This document shows positions 21,698-31,293 of a stretch of DNA of 64,000 nt, piece after piece. Where the stretch lies: positions 1,207 through 65,206 of the forward strand of contig JASANZ010002227.1 in assembly GCA_030849805.1 (NCBI GenBank). Direction: 5' to 3'. Each line of letters begins with the position of its first letter. Positions within the stretch are counted from its first letter, which is position 1. Under the pieces are notes generated by a model, which ran no database searches, had not been told where the DNA came from, and saw only the letters and a list, made by a program, of their open reading frames with translations. This stretch comes from Sergeia podlipaevii (Eukaryota; Euglenozoa; Kinetoplastea; Trypanosomatida; Trypanosomatidae). A program made the position numbers and the translations under genes.

Positions 21698-22461
21698 GGC
21701 GCTCAGCGGCAGGTGATGCAGTGCCAGACTCACTTGCTTGGTTGCACGACATTATCTCCGCCGAGACTCTCATGTCCGGTAGCGGCAACGGCAATAGCAA
21801 AGATGCAATGCCGTCTCCCACGGCTATGGGCCTAGAAATCGCCACGAAGATGCACGCGGTGGGAGCGCCAGGCTCTGAGGTTGAGCTGGACGCAGCTGTT
21901 ATGGCACGTCACACGGCCAATACCATGCTGGACTCTCATCGTGCTGGAGCGGGGGAGGGAAACGCCCAGATAGGCGTGGACGACGAGGCCGAAGATGAAA
22001 CCCCCGGAGACTACGAAGGCGAGGCGGAGGAAGAGATGAGTCTCCGCGAGGATGGCGGTGTGGAGGAGGCTTCTGCGGTGTTCCCCAGGACGGCCGCAAA
22101 GCGTGCCCGCGCGGAGGGTCTCAAGCAGGGCCTCAGTTCAGCTGCTAGTACTCGTTCCGGACGGAAGCCCCACGGCGACCGCCGCGAATCTTCCTCACGT
22201 GGCGGTGGTGCTTCTCTTGCCGAACTATTAGAAAAGGTGGGCCGCACCTCTGCAGCCAAGGGCCAGGCGCGGCTGAAGACCGCTGCAAGGGCACGGAAGG
22301 CCTCCGCCTCCTCCTCCTCAGCGAGCAGGAGCAAGGCCAAGGCTGCCAAAGGCAAGAAGGGTGCGAAGGCAAGTGCTGCTAGCGGCGTCAAGAAGACCGC
22401 CAAGAATGCCCAGAAGAAGAAGGCGGATACAGCGAAAAAACTCAAGAAGTCTCGCAAGTAG
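16399..22461 (+). CDS. Large mitochondrial-type P-loop NTPase with lysine-rich tail, paralogue A
   Basis: A 2020-residue protein of no family I can name. Order seen: a presequence-like start (MLPRRVSTRAAARVAPS), a Ser/Ala-rich linker, shared domain N (about 228-335), a P-loop at 722-729 (AGHTSGKT, fits [AG]xxxxGK[ST]) with a Walker-B-like CVLIDDLD (868-875) and a later LVVTSKR strand resembling sensor-1, an acidic plus Lys/Arg stretch (about 935-1000), shared domain C (about 1226-1605, interrupted by a Gly/Ser insertion), acidic stretches, polyglutamine (nt 21655-21697), and from about 1916 a basic Ala/Lys/Ser tail like histone H1. The next gene is a paralogue carrying domains N and C but not the NTPase. 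Inference: a mitochondrial, possibly kinetoplast-DNA-associated ATPase. RNA rather than DNA binding, or a nuclear role, cannot be excluded. Ends in TAG. Confidence 0.85.
21655..21697. repeat. CAA/CAG run encoding polyglutamine in paralogue A
   Basis: An alternating CAACAG array between domain C and the basic tail. Confidence 0.9.
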
Positions 22462-23549
22462 GAGTGGGCATATACTCAAAATAGAAATGCAGAAAGGAAA
22501 GCCTCCTTCTTCACTGACAAAAATAAAAAAATCCATAGAGAAAAAGGGGGAGAAGTATTGAAAATAGAAACCCACTGAGGCAAACAATGCGAGTTCTTCT
22601 GGTATTATGCACTCATAGAATGAAAGAAAGAAAAGAAAAGAAAAATAAATAGAAGCCAAGTGGCGTTACCTACATCTTCTTACATTTGTTTTCAAAGTGT
22701 GTGGGTGCTTTACTTTTACTATTGTTATATTTTTAAAAAATTGTTATTTTTTTTTCCTATTGTTGTTGTTGTTGTTGTTGTTGAGACCCGCCCCGCTGTA
22801 GATGCGTATGTTGTATGTGCGGCTATGATATACGATACGAATTATGATGTTGATATGCTTTTGGTTCGTGCGGCGATGGTTTTTGGATAATATACAGATA
22901 GAGAGCTTGGTCTTTATATATATATTCCTTCTTCTCCTTAGGAAATAGTGGCAAGCTATAAAGAAAAAGGGATGATGGGAGGGAGGTAGCTGGTGCTCTG
23001 TCGTCAAGGTGGCCGGAAAAAAAAAAGACATCTCTGAAAAAAAGGGGGCTCTTTCTATCCCCTTGCTATATGGCACAGATTATGAGTCATGTTTGTATAC
23101 AACGTGTTTGATGCGCATTACAGATAGCTATCTTGCTGATTATTTATTATTATTATTATTATTATTAAATACTTTCTAATCTTTCTTTTTTTTTATGGTA
23201 TTATTCTCCTTCATTTTTTTTTCTTGTGGCTTTGCTAGTGATTTACCTCACATATACATACATACATATAGACACTCCATAGACATCGGTTGTATATCAA
23301 GATTTCTAGGGCACATCTGAGGGTTTACCGTCGTACGTAAAGAAAGGGAAATATTTAAAGTCAAGAGGGAAGGAATAGTGAGCCTAGGAGAGGGAGAGAG
23401 ACTAGCATAGATACACTTTGTTCTTTTGGCATTCATATTTTTTTTTCATAATAACTTTAGATTAAAAGAGAAAGGTAGAGAAGAGCTGCCCTTTATTTCT
23501 ATTTATTTTATATACGCGCATACACACACATATATATATAGACACACAT
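22462..23549. other. Intergenic region between the two large paralogues
   Basis: A/T-rich, with a GTT array at about 22760-22783, an ATT array at about 23146-23166, and candidate acceptors with AG at 23459-23460 and 23540-23541 before the next ATG. No gene or duplicated remnant recognised. Confidence 0.65.
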
Positions 23550-26500
23550 ATGTTGCCTCGTCGCTTGCGCTCGGCTTCTGGACAGGCTGCACGCCGCACC
23601 ATCACAATGCTGGCGAGTGCCTCTCATTCAAGCTTTTCTTCTTTGTGTGATGCCACCACCAATGTCACTAGCATAAATGGTAACAGCAGCAGCCTTGAGG
23701 AGAGGATCGCGAGTAAGACTGCGAAAGCTATTTTGCGGCACATGGCTCCACCGATCACGACCCCCGCCACCGCACCATCAATGGTTGTTGCCACTACTCC
23801 GTTTTTACACATGGGTAGTGGTAGAGACGGTGCGCTAAACCTTTCGCGGGTGCTGCTTGCGCCTCGTCGCCGCGCAGACACTACCGCCAGAGGCGCGACA
23901 GCGGCGGTGGGTGAATCCACGCGGGCTGAAGAAGAAGAAGCGGATGATGACGATGAGAACGGCGTCCCGCTTCCAGCCTCGCCCTTTGAATGTCCTATCG
24001 CGGCTGTACTTCCACCACCGCAGGAGGCAGCCGAGGCCGACACCCTCAGGGGTCTCGTCCACCTCCTGCTCGACCCTGAGGCAGAGAACATCGAGTTTGT
24101 GTCCATGCAGGACTTCGTTGCAATGGTACCGCGGCGCCAGCTCAAGGCAGTCGGCGGCAACAAGGAATATCTGGATGTGCTTCTCGTTAGCGAGCAGTAC
24201 AATGGATACAAGGACGCGCGCGCGCTGCGCCTCGCCGGCATTACGAACGTTGGGAAGTGGGAGGAGTGTCCTGATCGCGTCCCCATCTCGGCGTATTCAC
24301 GTGGGGTCCTAGAGCAGGCCTATACTCGCATTGCGCGTCAGCCTAAGCAGGCGCAGAAGGACGAAGTCATCGCGTGGTTGACGAAGACGCTCCGTAAGGC
24401 GATGATGGAGGAGCTTGCAGCTGGCGCGCAAGGCGCCGTGACCGCGGATAGCAGTGGGATGCACACGCTGCTGCCGCTGTTAGGCGGAGTCACCACAATG
24501 GGGTCATCTTCTGCTTCTCTCGCCACCGCTGCTGCAGCTGGTTCTTCGGTTCTTGACGCGGCTGCCGGGGGAGCAGCAACCACAACGGAAGCAGTGGATG
24601 AGGTCATTGCAGAAATGACGAGGGAGGCGGAGCGGGAGCTCGGTGAGGTGGAGAAATCCGCGACCGCTGAGGCGCAGGGCCGCGCGGAGGACGAGCAGGA
24701 CACAGGGAAGCCACAGGAGGAAGCAGAAGAGGTAGCTGTGGAGGACGAGGATGAGATCGAACAGCCCAGCCGAAGCAGCGGCGGGGGTAAGCAAGGCCGC
24801 AAGACTGGTCACCACCAGAAGGCGGCATCGCGCAAGAAGCCAGTCCTCGCTTCCCTGGAGGACTTTGAAGCGGTGGATGAAATCGCGCAGGAAGAAGACG
24901 AGGAAGGCGCAGCTGTTGAGGAGGCTGAAGTGGGCGATGGCGACGAGGATGATGGTGAGGTGGGTGCGGCCACGAACGCTGGCGCGGAGGCGCAGACGGA
25001 GGATGACCTTGACGCGGAGATTGCCCGACTGATGGCGGAGGAGGAGGAGCATCATGCCCCTGCACCGTATGTGGCAGGTTCAGCGACGACGGAGGCGGCA
25101 CCATCATCGTCAGCTGCTGCGGCATCTTCCGGTGCCTTCGCATCCTCAGCAAAGAAGAAGCAGAAGAGTGTGAAGGTCGAAACCGAGGAAGAGGACGAGG
25201 AGGTCATTGTGGAGGAGGAGGAGGTCGAAGAGGTGGAAGTGGTCGAAGAGGTTGAAGAGCATGAAGACGACGTCCCCGCCGCGACTGCTGCAACGAACGG
25301 CAAAGCTGCCCAAGTCACCACTGAGCCCGCAGTGGCGGCGGCGGCGGCGACCTCCCCAAGCCCTGCCTCCTCTGCCAAGAAGCAGCAGCTGGCTCGCCTT
25401 GCGGACCTGATGCTGCGCCAGTTTAACAGTGCGGATGGTTACCTGCACATCAACAAGCGTGACCGCAAGGCAGATGAGAAGAGTGGCTTTGTGCTCGAAA
25501 TTGACGAAGACACCGCACAGGTCGACCCCCTGACCCTCTTCAGTGCCTATCACTCCGCTGCTGTAGACGCGCAGAGCGACCCCGTGGCTGTGCGTGCACT
25601 CAAGCAAATCTGGTCCGCATACAACAGTCACCAGATGGCTCTGGAGGAGGCAGACGACGCCAAGACGGTGGAGTTCCACAAGCAGAAAAGCGTGGAGGCT
25701 CTTGTGCACGGGGCGGTATTGATGCGTGCGATCTCGCGCGAGTCCCCTGTGGTACCGGAAGCGGTGGTCGGCCTCCCCAGGTTTGGCTTTCCTCTTATCT
25801 CCTCAGATACGAGAGAGTTTGGGGCCAAGAGGCCTCGCTCTCTGCAGCACACGGACATGAACTCGGTGCGTGTGCTGGAGGCCATCAAGGCGTACAAGCA
25901 CTTCTTCAGTGATAAGTCCATCCGCTCTACGCCATTCCGTCCTCCGGTAGATCACAACTGCGGATGCTCCGTAGTGATGCTCTCGGGATCCACGCTGCAC
26001 CTGTACGAGACATCTACGAAGAGCTCGGTGCAAGAGGAGGATGTTCGCGGTCATTTTGCAGAGGCCATGCTCGGCGTGCTGCATGCGGTTCGCAATAAAA
26101 TTTTACCCCGAATCAACACGGTGCACTACCACATGCTTGTCACGATGCTCCCCGCTGCTGGAGAGGACGACGGTATGTCGAGCTCCATCGTCGGCATCGA
26201 CCTCACCGGGCCTTTCACCACCGCGGAGCGCACTCGTCTGCGTGCACTTGCGGACCCACTGAGCATGGAGTACGAGGTGGACCAGTTCCACTGCATTGAA
26301 GACATCATTGCCGAAATAGAAGAAGTCGCTGCCGTCTCCGTTGTGCACGACCTTCTCCAGTCCCGCGACGATCTTGAGGCGCTGCTCACCCCAACTCTAG
26401 TTCAGCTCCTGCCAGAAGAGGGCGACGTGGTGCTGGACGATGAGGAGGAGGAGGTCCCCGCGGTATCTGCGACGACGAGTAAGCGCGCAGCAGCAGCGGA

Positions 26501-27845
26501 ACACAAGAACGCCAGCAAGGCGGAAGACGCCGATGAAGAGGAAGCGGGAGAGGAAGACGAGGAGGACGTGCCTGTCTCATCTCGTCACTCCAAGCAGCAG
26601 CAAACTGGCAAGAAGCAGCAGAAGGCTCCCCCAGAGGACATAGAAGAAGACGAGTACATAGAGGAAGAGGAAGTCGGAGAAGAGGAAGAAGTTGTAGAAG
26701 AGGAAGAAGTCGTAGAAGAGGAGGAAGACGAGGAGCCGGTGCCGGTGGCGAGTAAGGGCAAGCAGTTCTCACGTGCTGCTGCCCCGGCGGCTGCTCCAAG
26801 CAAGAAGCCCGCCCAAAAGGTTCCCGTCAACGACGCGTATGAGGAAGAGATCGAGGCCGAGGTAGCTGAGGAGGAGGAGTTTGAAGAAGAGGAGGAAGCA
26901 GTAGCAGCTCATCCACCTGCCCGCGGCAAGCCTAACCGTGCGGCAGCGGCGTCAACGCGTAAGCCTCAACAGCTGATAGAGGAAGAGGAAGAGGAGGAGG
27001 ACGAAGAGGAGCTTGCGTCGCCGGCTGCTTCTCTTGCCCCGCCTCCACGCAGCAATGCGAATACCCGACGTAGCGTGGCCGCACCTCAGAAGACGACGGC
27101 GTCACCACTACCGCCAGCCAACGCTGCCGCGGACGATTTTGAAGAAGAGGAAGAGGACGAAGAGGAGCACGAGTACGACCGCGATTCTCGTCACCGGCAG
27201 CCCGTTAGCACGCGCAGCAGCGGCAGTCATAAGGTCACTAAGAACGCCGACAGGAAGGCAGCCCCGGCGGCCCCACCCCAGCCTCCTCATAAGCGCCAGC
27301 AGCAGCAGCAGCAGCAGCAACCCTATGAAGAAGAAGATGACATTGTAGAGGAAGAGAAGGAAATAGTATCTCCCCCCTCTCTTCCCCCGGCCACTAAGAA
27401 AGGAAACACGCCTGCCGCTCACGCTGGCCGCCGCGGAGTGCAACCGCCACCTCCTCCTTCATCCTCCTCCATACCCAAGCGCCGCACAGCCTTTGAGGCC
27501 CATGAGGATGATGAAGAGTCAGAAGAGATCGTTTTACCGCGCAGGGCGAGCAAGAACGTTGTCTCTCCACAATTCGCGGTGTCGTCGTCGTCATCGCAGC
27601 AGCCCAGGCGCCAGTCAGTAGTAGTAGCGGATCCCAACGAGGAAGGAGTAGAAGAGGAACCTGTGGCCCGGCCTGTCAAGACACGTTCGACTCCACGTGG
27701 CAGAGGTCCAGCTGGACGTGCTCCAGTGTCGTCTGCACCACCCGCGCACGACCTCGAGGAGCGGGATAGTGCGGACGCTATGGAGCAGGAGCAGGAGCAA
27801 GATCAATGGTTTAAGAAGAAACCCAAGCGTAAGTACTTCAGCTAA
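23550..27845 (+). CDS. Acidic paralogue B of the large mitochondrial-type protein
   Basis: A 1431-residue protein. It starts MLPRRLRSASGQAARR, near-identical in its first five residues to its upstream neighbour and presequence-like. Domain N (about 164-275) aligns with paralogue A: both have a hydrophobic LL(I/L)DP segment, an ENI element, a D-F-x-A-M-x-P-(K/R)-R-Q-L core, then GG-(K/N)-K. Domain C (about 658-955) also aligns: P-x-(S/T)-LF, GFPL(I/L)xSD, KAY-K-x-FF, S-x-x-PFRP, and LL-x-P-T-L-x-QLxP. Where A has its P-loop module, B has only an acidic low-complexity linker (about 370-620), so it cannot bind ATP by that route. After domain C come arrays of Glu blocks alternating with Lys/Arg-rich patches, a polyglutamine at nt 27298-27320, and a basic end (KKKPKRKYFS). 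Likely a non-catalytic partner or scaffold. Function unknown. Ends in TAA. Confidence 0.85.
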   Translation: MLPRRLRSASGQAARRTITMLASASHSSFSSLCDATTNVTSINGNSSSLEERIASKTAKAILRHMAPPITTPATAPSMVVATTPFLHMGSGRDGALNLSRVLLAPRRRADTTARGATAAVGESTRAEEEEADDDDENGVPLPASPFECPIAAVLPPPQEAAEADTLRGLVHLLLDPEAENIEFVSMQDFVAMVPRRQLKAVGGNKEYLDVLLVSEQYNGYKDARALRLAGITNVGKWEECPDRVPISAYSRGVLEQAYTRIARQPKQAQKDEVIAWLTKTLRKAMMEELAAGAQGAVTADSSGMHTLLPLLGGVTTMGSSSASLATAAAAGSSVLDAAAGGAATTTEAVDEVIAEMTREAERELGEVEKSATAEAQGRAEDEQDTGKPQEEAEEVAVEDEDEIEQPSRSSGGGKQGRKTGHHQKAASRKKPVLASLEDFEAVDEIAQEEDEEGAAVEEAEVGDGDEDDGEVGAATNAGAEAQTEDDLDAEIARLMAEEEEHHAPAPYVAGSATTEAAPSSSAAAASSGAFASSAKKKQKSVKVETEEEDEEVIVEEEEVEEVEVVEEVEEHEDDVPAATAATNGKAAQVTTEPAVAAAAATSPSPASSAKKQQLARLADLMLRQFNSADGYLHINKRDRKADEKSGFVLEIDEDTAQVDPLTLFSAYHSAAVDAQSDPVAVRALKQIWSAYNSHQMALEEADDAKTVEFHKQKSVEALVHGAVLMRAISRESPVVPEAVVGLPRFGFPLISSDTREFGAKRPRSLQHTDMNSVRVLEAIKAYKHFFSDKSIRSTPFRPPVDHNCGCSVVMLSGSTLHLYETSTKSSVQEEDVRGHFAEAMLGVLHAVRNKILPRINTVHYHMLVTMLPAAGEDDGMSSSIVGIDLTGPFTTAERTRLRALADPLSMEYEVDQFHCIEDIIAEIEEVAAVSVVHDLLQSRDDLEALLTPTLVQLLPEEGDVVLDDEEEEVPAVSATTSKRAAAAEHKNASKAEDADEEEAGEEDEEDVPVSSRHSKQQQTGKKQQKAPPEDIEEDEYIEEEEVGEEEEVVEEEEVVEEEEDEEPVPVASKGKQFSRAAAPAAAPSKKPAQKVPVNDAYEEEIEAEVAEEEEFEEEEEAVAAHPPARGKPNRAAAASTRKPQQLIEEEEEEEDEEELASPAASLAPPPRSNANTRRSVAAPQKTTASPLPPANAAADDFEEEEEDEEEHEYDRDSRHRQPVSTRSSGSHKVTKNADRKAAPAAPPQPPHKRQQQQQQQQPYEEEDDIVEEEKEIVSPPSLPPATKKGNTPAAHAGRRGVQPPPPPSSSSIPKRRTAFEAHEDDEESEEIVLPRRASKNVVSPQFAVSSSSSQQPRRQSVVVADPNEEGVEEEPVARPVKTRSTPRGRGPAGRAPVSSAPPAHDLEERDSADAMEQEQEQDQWFKKKPKRKYFS

Positions 27846-28964
27846 ACAGAAAGCGTGTGCATATGTGAGCATGTGCGTAGTTACTAAAGGAGGGAGGACA
27901 TTTTAGTTAGATGGTGTGCATCTTTCTCTCCCACGCACACACACACACATACTTTCTCCTTCTTTCTCGCTGTTTGAGAAACATATCGTCGAAATGAAAA
28001 ATAAGAGACATGGAAGAATAGAGAGAAAGAGAAGACGGGGAGGAAGAATGGGGGGCGTATGAAGGCTTTCCTTGAAGACTTAGCTCTCCTTTTTTTTCTA
28101 TGTTTCTCTTAACTCCTTATACAAGTTGTATATACATATATACATGCAGATGAAGCCATCACTACTATTATCACTAGAGCTCTCATAGAAGATTTATACG
28201 CATGAAGGGACAGCAGGAGGAAAGATATAAGCAAATAGTTGAGAGTGTGCATATATATATATATGTGTGTGTCTGCGTTGTTGTTGTTACCTTTCGACTA
28301 TTATAGAATAGAGACATGCCTGCAAACCTAAGGAGGGGAAGTAGATGGATGTCGTTAACGTGTAGTGGTTGTTGTTACCACTACTATTATTATTATTTGT
28401 AATGGGGGTTTGATCATGAACACATAACGATTTAGTTACTGGTGAATAAATTCTAGAATTTAACAACAACAAAAGAAAATAAATGCAGCTTGTAAATATG
28501 GTGCCATACACGTCCTTTTTCCTCTTCCCCCCTCCACCGATTGTTACAGGCCGATTCGTTTTTATGAGCAAAAGCGACTTGCTTTTCTGTCTTTGTTTAT
28601 GTAATTTTTTTTGTTATGTTGCATTCTTCGCATTTAACTACATAATTTTCCTTTTTTTTTCGCTTTCTCTGTGGCCTCCTTTACAGAGCTTTTCTTCTAT
28701 AGCACAAGAAGTAGCATATTTATAAATATATAAAAGCAGGACACACTCCCGCGTGTTCTGTCCACAAGCGCCACTGCTCCTTCTTTTCCCCCTGTTGTAG
28801 TGGTGTTTGAACGTCCCTCTCTTTTTTTTTTCTTTTTTTTGACAGTTGCCGTTGTTGTGAGTTTCTTCTTTTCTGTATTCTAGCATACAGCATATCAGGA
28901 ATACGCCTATTATTTTTATAAACCCCCCACCTCCCCTTTCCTTCCAAGAAAAAGAAAAGAAAAT
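27846..28964. other. Intergenic region paralogue B to DFRP1-like gene
   Basis: CA, GA and TA runs, ATT repeats and poly-T tracts. The region 28700-28960 is pyrimidine-rich and holds the acceptor of the next gene. No gene seen. Confidence 0.65.
28815..28845 (+). promoter_or_regulatory. Predicted trans-splice acceptor for DFRP1-like gene
   Basis: CCCTCTC plus long T runs end in GACAG at 28841-28845. The 5'UTR would be 119 bases. Confidence 0.65.
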
Positions 28965-29609
28965 ATGAGCAAGAAGGCGGAGCAGAAGCGCAAGGACAAG
29001 ATTGTCGAGGACAGGACTTTCGGTCTCAAGAACAAGAACCGCAGCTCCAAGGTGCAGGCTTACGTGCAGTCAGTGCAACAGAGTGTCAAGCAGGGCAACC
29101 CCAATGATCGTAAGAATGCTGCCGAGCAGGACGCACGTCGTCGCGCCAAGGATGAAAAGCGAGCACGCGAGGCGGAGCTTGCGATGCTCTTTAATGATGT
29201 CTCCAAAGCGGAGAAGAAGGCAGAGCCCAACCCCGAGAACCAGCCAGACGACTACATGTGCAACCCCGACGACTACCTCTTCCGCCCCGAGGACTTTGAT
29301 GAAGTCGAGCACGATGAACGGCGTCTGGAAGAGAAGCTGGAGGCAGAGCGCGAGGCCCTCCAAGGTAGAACTGACCTCACCCCGGTGACAGAGGAGACCT
29401 TCCAGGCATGGAAGCAGCGCAAGCGCGAGGAGGCGGTGGAGGCCGAGATGGTACGCGTGCGCAAAGCCAAGTCCGGCGAAGGCAAGCTTCGTGGCTGGGA
29501 TCTCTGGCAGATGGATAAGGAGCTGTTCGTGGATGATGAGGATGCCGATGAGTTTTACGAGCGTGAGGAGGTTGAAGAGCAGGATGAAGAGGAGTACGAT
29601 CTCTCGTAA
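28965..29609 (+). CDS. DFRP1: DRG family regulatory protein (ZC3H15/Tma46-type) without zinc fingers
   Basis: A 214-residue protein. The family (human ZC3H15/DFRP1, yeast Tma46) binds and stabilises the translation GTPase DRG1/Rbg1 on ribosomes. Both conserved ends are visible: the N-terminal KKAEQKRKDKIVEDRTFGLKN signature, and the C-terminal DFRP-domain element LTPVTEETFQAWKQRKR (about 138-153) followed by an acidic tail. The middle, which in human and yeast holds two CCCH zinc fingers, is replaced by a short acidic segment (about 90-120) with PDDY and PEDF motifs. The whole protein has one cysteine (Cys99), so no zinc finger can form. It is half the length of human ZC3H15. The reading frame is continuous, so this is a compact form rather than a broken gene. 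ATG context AAAT-ATG; ends in TAA. Confidence 0.85.
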   Translation: MSKKAEQKRKDKIVEDRTFGLKNKNRSSKVQAYVQSVQQSVKQGNPNDRKNAAEQDARRRAKDEKRAREAELAMLFNDVSKAEKKAEPNPENQPDDYMCNPDDYLFRPEDFDEVEHDERRLEEKLEAEREALQGRTDLTPVTEETFQAWKQRKREEAVEAEMVRVRKAKSGEGKLRGWDLWQMDKELFVDDEDADEFYEREEVEEQDEEEYDLS

Positions 29610-29672
29610 TAGTTTGTTGCTACTATTATTATTATTACTATTATCATTATTGTTGTAGTTGTTTAGATGGAA

Positions 29673-29699
29673 TGTGTGTGTGTGTGTGTGTGTGTGTGT
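29673..29699. repeat. (GT)n microsatellite
   Basis: About thirteen uninterrupted GT units in the 3' flank of the DFRP1-like gene. Confidence 0.9.
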
Positions 29700-31119
29700 A
29701 TGCATGTTGTCTGTGGGAGAGAGAGAGAAAGAGAGAGAGCGTAATGATAAGGGGATGTGTGATGGCACTTCCACCGTGTGGTCTGCCTGGGGTTGAGAGA
29801 GAGTTTACATGTGTGTGTATGTGTGTGTGTGTTTTTATAATTATGTTATTCTTTGTTAATTTCTTCTCTTTTTTCCTGTTTTTTCTCTTCTTCTCTGTGT
29901 TCGTGAGAAGTACTGCTACAGTTGTTTTGTGTCTGATCTTCTTTATATATATATTTGTGGGTGCTTGATCATTTATTATAATGATTACTTTTTAAAGAAA
30001 AAAAAGTGAGGAAAAGGAAGTGGTGTTAATGTGGTATCCGTTTTGTGAGTGTTTGCTTTATTCACTTTTCTTTCCCTCTTCTTGTGATCTGGAGTGCGCA
30101 TTGCCGTGCAATCTGTTGGAGCGCCATCAATGAAGTAAATGAAAAGCACACAACATGAAGATGAAGAATTGGAAGAAAAAAAAAAAATCAAAGTGAAGGG
30201 AGAAGAACGGGCAGAGTGAAAGAAAGGTATAAGTGCAAGATCGTGTTTTTTTTTTACTCAACTTTAATGCTACTTGTGGCCTTTCTGTTCCTCTCCCATA
30301 CACACAAGCACATACACATCTATATATACACTTACGCTGGTAGTGGAAAGCGCATGCACTGTTCAACAGAGAGAATGAGATTGTTTTAACAAACAAAGTT
30401 TAGCAACTTTAAAAAAAAAAAAAAGAGAGAGAACAGCAGCCAGTATAGCTGCATCTCGCCCCTATTATTATTGTTTTCAGCGAAGAGTGGAGAGACAGTT
30501 CTCTTACATGAGGGACTTCTATCTGGCTATGTATACACACACTCACGCACATAGGCACGGGGTGCGTGTGTTTTGACAAAGTGTGCCACTGATAGGAACA
30601 CGACACCTTTAATTCTTCCTGAATAAGAAAAACAGTCTCTCTTCCTCTCTTTTCATTGTTTTTTTTTTTTTTTGGGGGGGGACAGCTCTCGCTTCATCAA
30701 ACACCAAGCACTTTTTTTTTTCTCTACTCTATATCTTCGTTATTAGCATCACGCACTGTTTGCAGCAGGTGGCAATAGTGCAATAGACGAATATATTTTA
30801 TTTATTCGTTTTACTAACAGGTTTAATTATTATTATTATTTGTTAAGGGAAATTAAATAGACAAAAAAAAAAAATTTTTTTAAGAACACGCTGTGAGTGT
30901 GTTTGTGTCTGTGTGAGTGTGTGTTGGCACTGCTCTGAGGAAGGAATCAAGCTTCCTCATATATACATACATACTTGGGGTATAGCCTGTCGTCCAGAAA
31001 TCTGCAGAGAAGGGGGAAAGTAGAACGCACATACAGGAGGGTCTATCTACGTTGTTTTTCTAGAGTCTTTTTCTCATTATTATTATTATTATTATTATTA
31101 TCATTTAGAAATATTTTTA

Positions 31120-31141
31120 TTGATTGATTGATTGATTGATT
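31120..31141. repeat. (GATT)n tetranucleotide array
   Basis: Five tandem TGAT/GATT units upstream of DAW1. Confidence 0.85.
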
Positions 31142-31210
31142 TATTACAAAAAGGAAGGGAAAAGGTGTGCAGAACGTACACAGTGAACTTCACTAGCTAG
31201 CGCGGTATAT

Positions 31211-31242
31211 TTGCCTTTTTTTTTTCCTTTTTTTGCGCACAG
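31211..31242 (+). promoter_or_regulatory. Predicted trans-splice acceptor for DAW1
   Basis: A long T-rich tract followed by GCGCACAG, AG at 31241-31242, 51 bases before the ATG. Confidence 0.65.
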
Positions 31243-31293
31243 CGTGAGCAATCAGAATAAGATTATATATATATATATATATTTAAAAAAAAA

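Larger units (their letters stand above)
29610..31293. other. Intergenic region DFRP1-like to DAW1
   Basis: TTA repeats, a GT array (29673-29699), GA runs, poly-T/G at 30659-30679, an ATT array at about 31078-31100 and a GATT array (31120-31141). No ORF with coding character. Confidence 0.65.
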
